Assembly: GCA_038045265.1 (NCBI GenBank)
Contig: JBBSYL010000012.1
Span: forward strand, 1-29,981
From: SICV01 sp038045265
GTDB lineage: Archaea > Nanobdellota > Nanobdellia > Pacearchaeales > GW2011-AR1
Reading direction: 5' to 3'
Length of the DNA: 29,981 nucleotides
The notes below the pieces were generated by a model, which was not told the DNA's origin, did no database searches, and saw only the letters and a list, made by a program, of their open reading frames with translations. Both the position numbers and the translations under genes were made by a program. Each line of letters starts with the position of its first letter. The stretch's first letter is position 1. Below are positions 27,726-29,981 of the stretch, one piece after another.

Positions 27726-29693
27726 CTATATCTTCGCCCTTCTTAACAAATTAGCATTCGTAACAACAGTTATAGATGATAGCGCCATTGCTATTTCCGC
27801 TATAACTGGATGAAGCAAACCTGCAACAGCAAGAGGAATGGCTATAACATTATATGCAAAAGCCCAGAAGAGGTTTTGCTTTATCTTTCTAAATGTTGCT
27901 TTGCTTAGATTGATAGCTTCTACTACTCCTACTAGCGAGCCTTTTACTAATACTAAGTCTCCAGCTTCAATTGCAATATCTGTTCCAGTCCCCATTGCAA
28001 TTCCAACATTACTTTGCTTTAATGCGGGGGCATCATTTATTCCATCTCCAACAAAAGCAACCATTCCTTGCTTCTGCAATTCTTCAACTTTATTTGCTTT
28101 ATCTTCAGGAAGAACATTTGCGATTATTTCATCTATTCCTGCTTCCTTTGCAATTGCTTTCGCAGTTATTTCATTATCTCCAGTAATCATTAATGTCTTA
28201 TATCCTGCTTCTTTCAATCTTACAATTGCAATAACTGAATCTTCCTTAATGGCATCTGCGACTGCAATAACTCCAATTACTTTTTTATTCTCTGATACAA
28301 TCATAGTAGTTTTTCCCTGCTTTTCAAAACTAACTATTTCTTCTTCTACTTTGTTAAGGTTTATTTTATTTTCATTCATTAATGTTCTATTTCCTATTAT
28401 AATCTCATTCCTTCCTATTTTTCCATATACTCCTCTTCCTCTAAGGATCTTAAATCCTGTAACTTTCTTATATTTCTTAAGCTTTGTATAATTAACAATT
28501 GCTTTAGCAATTGGATGTTCACTTAGGTTTTCTAATGATGCTGATATTTCAAGTAAATAATTCTCTTTCACAATTGAATGAATATTTGTAACTTCTGGTT
28601 TTCCTTTGGTTATAGTTCCAGTTTTATCAAACACAACAAACTTAACTTCTTTCATTGTTTGAATAGCCTCTCCTTTTCTAATTAATATTCCCCTTCTTGC
28701 CCCCATTCCAGAGCCAACCATTAATGCTGTTGGAGTTGCTAAACCAAGAGCACACGGACATGCAATAACAAGGACAGCAATCCCTACTCCAAGCGCCCTA
28801 CTTATGTCTTGAGTGAAATACCACCAATTACCAAATGTTAAAATTGCGAGAGCCAATATTATTGGGACAAACACGCTAGTTATTTTATCAGCCAACTTCT
28901 GTATAGGAACTTTAGTTCCTTGTGCTTCTTCAACTAATTCAATAATATGTGCGAGGAAAGTATCGCTTCCTATTTTTGTAGCTTTAACATATAATATTCC
29001 ATCTTGATTTATAGTTGCTCCAATTACTGGGCTTTTTATTCTTTTTTCCACAGGCAAACTTTCTCCTGTAACCATGCTTTCATCAACTGCACTTTCCCCT
29101 TTTACAACAACCCCATCAGTAGGTATTTTCTCTCCCGGCTTAACAATCATTATATCTCCAACTTTAACTTCCATAATATCTATTTCAATTTCTTCTTTTC
29201 CTCTTAATAACCGAGCCTTTTTAGCTCCAAGTTCAAGTAACTTCATTATCTCTCTGCTTGCTCTTCCTCTTGCAATTGCTTCAACATATTTTCCAGTTGT
29301 AAAGAAAGCCATAATCATTGCCGAAACACCAGAATAGTCTAACACAATATCAGTAAAACTTAACAATCCAGTTATATATGCGATAATTGTTCCAAGCGCA
29401 ATAAGAGAGTCCATATTAAAGTAAAGTGAGAAGAAGCCCCTCATTCCACTCTTTATTGTAGGCCATCCAAATACAAATACAACAGGAAATGCAAGAACTA
29501 ATATAATATAAACAGAATAAGGTTCAGGAATAATCATCATTTTGAATAATCTCTCACTTAACATAAGCACAACAATCGGAATCGTAAATATCCAGCTCCA
29601 AATAAGTTTTTTCTTCCAACTGGATATTTCATCATCTTCTATTCCTTTTTCGTGATTGTGTTCTCCATGTTCGTCCATTTTCATATTTTTCAT
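27726..29693 (-). CDS. copA: Cu(I)-exporting P-type ATPase without HMA domain
   Basis: 655 residues. P1B-type motifs: TGES at 209-212, CPC at 312-314, DKTGT at 356-360, SEHPIAKA and GDGINDAP in the C-terminal half. The end carries AFAYNVIAIPLA and MALSSITVVTNANLL, the Y-N and M..SS signatures of Cu(I) pumps (P1B-1). The usual N-terminal heavy-metal-associated domain is absent; instead the first 20 residues are His-rich (DEHGEHNHEKG), as in CopB-type proteins. It pumps Cu(I), possibly Ag(I), out of the cytoplasm. A palindrome upstream of the TATA box suggests copper-dependent regulation. Confidence 0.95.
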   Translation of the reverse strand: MKNMKMDEHGEHNHEKGIEDDEISSWKKKLIWSWIFTIPIVVLMLSERLFKMMIIPEPYSVYIILVLAFPVVFVFGWPTIKSGMRGFFSLYFNMDSLIALGTIIAYITGLLSFTDIVLDYSGVSAMIMAFFTTGKYVEAIARGRASREIMKLLELGAKKARLLRGKEEIEIDIMEVKVGDIMIVKPGEKIPTDGVVVKGESAVDESMVTGESLPVEKRIKSPVIGATINQDGILYVKATKIGSDTFLAHIIELVEEAQGTKVPIQKLADKITSVFVPIILALAILTFGNWWYFTQDISRALGVGIAVLVIACPCALGLATPTALMVGSGMGARRGILIRKGEAIQTMKEVKFVVFDKTGTITKGKPEVTNIHSIVKENYLLEISASLENLSEHPIAKAIVNYTKLKKYKKVTGFKILRGRGVYGKIGRNEIIIGNRTLMNENKINLNKVEEEIVSFEKQGKTTMIVSENKKVIGVIAVADAIKEDSVIAIVRLKEAGYKTLMITGDNEITAKAIAKEAGIDEIIANVLPEDKANKVEELQKQGMVAFVGDGINDAPALKQSNVGIAMGTGTDIAIEAGDLVLVKGSLVGVVEAINLSKATFRKIKQNLFWAFAYNVIAIPLAVAGLLHPVIAEIAMALSSITVVTNANLLRRAKI

Positions 29694-29724
29694 TTTAAAT
29701 TAATATAATTTCTTCAATAAAAAT

Positions 29725-29739
29725 AGGTATATAATACCT
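29725..29739 (-). promoter_or_regulatory. TATA box of copA
   Basis: The sequence is AGGTAT-ATA-ATACCT, an inverted repeat that contains the TATA element, about 32-46 bases before the ATG at 29693. A short leader of about 15 bases follows. Confidence 0.55.
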
Positions 29740-29743
29740 TCTG

Positions 29744-29757
29744 TGAAACTAGTTTCA
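29744..29757 (-). promoter_or_regulatory. Palindrome next to copA promoter (candidate operator)
   Basis: TGAAACTAGTTTCA is a perfect 14-base palindrome 4 bases upstream of the TATA inverted repeat, overlapping the BRE position. It is a natural place for a repressor or activator dimer. The regulator is not in the window. Confidence 0.5.
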
Positions 29758-29788
29758 TGAGATTATCTTATAGAAAGAAAAAAGTAAT

Positions 29789-29981
29789 CTATCTATCTAC
29801 TAGTTCTTCCCGTCCAGCATCCCTATACGGGGAATAAAACTTATAAGCAACACCTATCGAACCCGCGATTATTAAAAGAGGGCTATGTGAGTATAAACCT
29901 AATGCAAGAGTAAATGAAGATAAAGTAAGAGCTCTTTTTTCCTTTCCAAAATAAATATTCCATGTCTCTCTTAAATCTTCT
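29789..29981 (-). CDS. Membrane protein, 3' end only (truncated by window edge)
   Basis: An open frame on the minus strand enters from the right edge and stops at TAG 29789-29791, giving 63 visible residues. It contains a charged start (EDLRETWNIYFGKEKR), a hydrophobic hairpin (ALTLSSFTLALGLYS and PLLIIAGSIGVAY) and a charged tail ending REELVDR. The 5' part is beyond the window. Two membrane helices are likely. Family unknown. It lies 95 bases upstream of copA on the same strand, with the copA promoter between them. Confidence 0.6.
   Translation of the reverse strand, partial: EDLRETWNIYFGKEKRALTLSSFTLALGLYSHSPLLIIAGSIGVAYKFYSPYRDAGREELVDR

Overview
The window looks like a chromosomal segment of an AT-rich archaeon, most likely of the DPANN superphylum (Pacearchaeota/Woesearchaeota type). 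The grounds are: archaeal TATA boxes about 25-30 bases before many starts, with little or no leader; an archaeal-type class I fructose-bisphosphate aldolase beside an archaeal-type triosephosphate isomerase; an SFM1-like SPOUT methyltransferase; many short membrane or exported proteins, one with an N-I-T-G-x-x-I-G stretch; and a bacterial-type tRNA-guanine transglycosylase. The lineage call is inference. I found no rRNA, tRNA, CRISPR array, integrase or transposase.

Region 1 (1-14162, minus strand) is a dense defence-type operon. After a small ribbon-helix-helix-like protein (14162-13971) come 17 genes in one direction with gaps of at most about 50 bases and many overlaps: HsdM; a small membrane protein; a 46-residue arginine-rich microprotein; a PIN protein with a C-terminal helical domain like that of archaeal RPA; a coiled-coil membrane protein; a protein of unknown function coupled to a second PIN protein; HsdS; a zinc ribbon; a membrane protein; a 73-residue protein; a CPBP-type membrane protease; HsdR; a second N6-adenine methylase whose N-terminal domain is replaced by a helix-hairpin-helix-like domain; two mini membrane proteins; and a PD-(D/E)XK nuclease. 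The proposed logic is a type I restriction-modification core with PIN RNases and membrane proteins as accessory or fallback effectors.

Region 2 (14163-15940) is the edge of the island. It holds a divergent promoter, a 124-residue orphan, an apparently non-coding stretch with an orphan TATA box and two competing hairpins, an intact RecB-like nuclease gene (14881-15714), and a cluster of short hairpins. The last 468 bases of this nuclease gene and its 3' flank (14872-15339) are repeated directly at 1-468 with one visible silent difference. The first copy forms the 3' half of the nuclease gene at 10-846, making it a chimera. Recombination between the repeats would remove 14,871 bp, including the whole operon, and leave the nuclease gene at 14881-15714 intact. 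The same structure is predicted by a tandem duplication.

Region 3 (15941-29981) is housekeeping and envelope. It has an anchored cyclophilin, a cupredoxin, small membrane proteins, DoxX, tRNA-guanine transglycosylase, a PIN-like protein, the SFM1-like methyltransferase, transaldolase, a LOG-family protein, an RRM protein with four GGTATC repeats upstream, RpiB, an Rpe-like epimerase, a possible winged-helix protein, class I aldolase, triosephosphate isomerase, a cysteine-rich exported protein, a Cu(I) P-type ATPase with a palindrome beside its TATA box, and a truncated membrane gene at the right edge. The sugar-phosphate genes together cover the lower trunk of gluconeogenesis/glycolysis and part of the non-oxidative pentose phosphate pathway; transketolase is not in the window.
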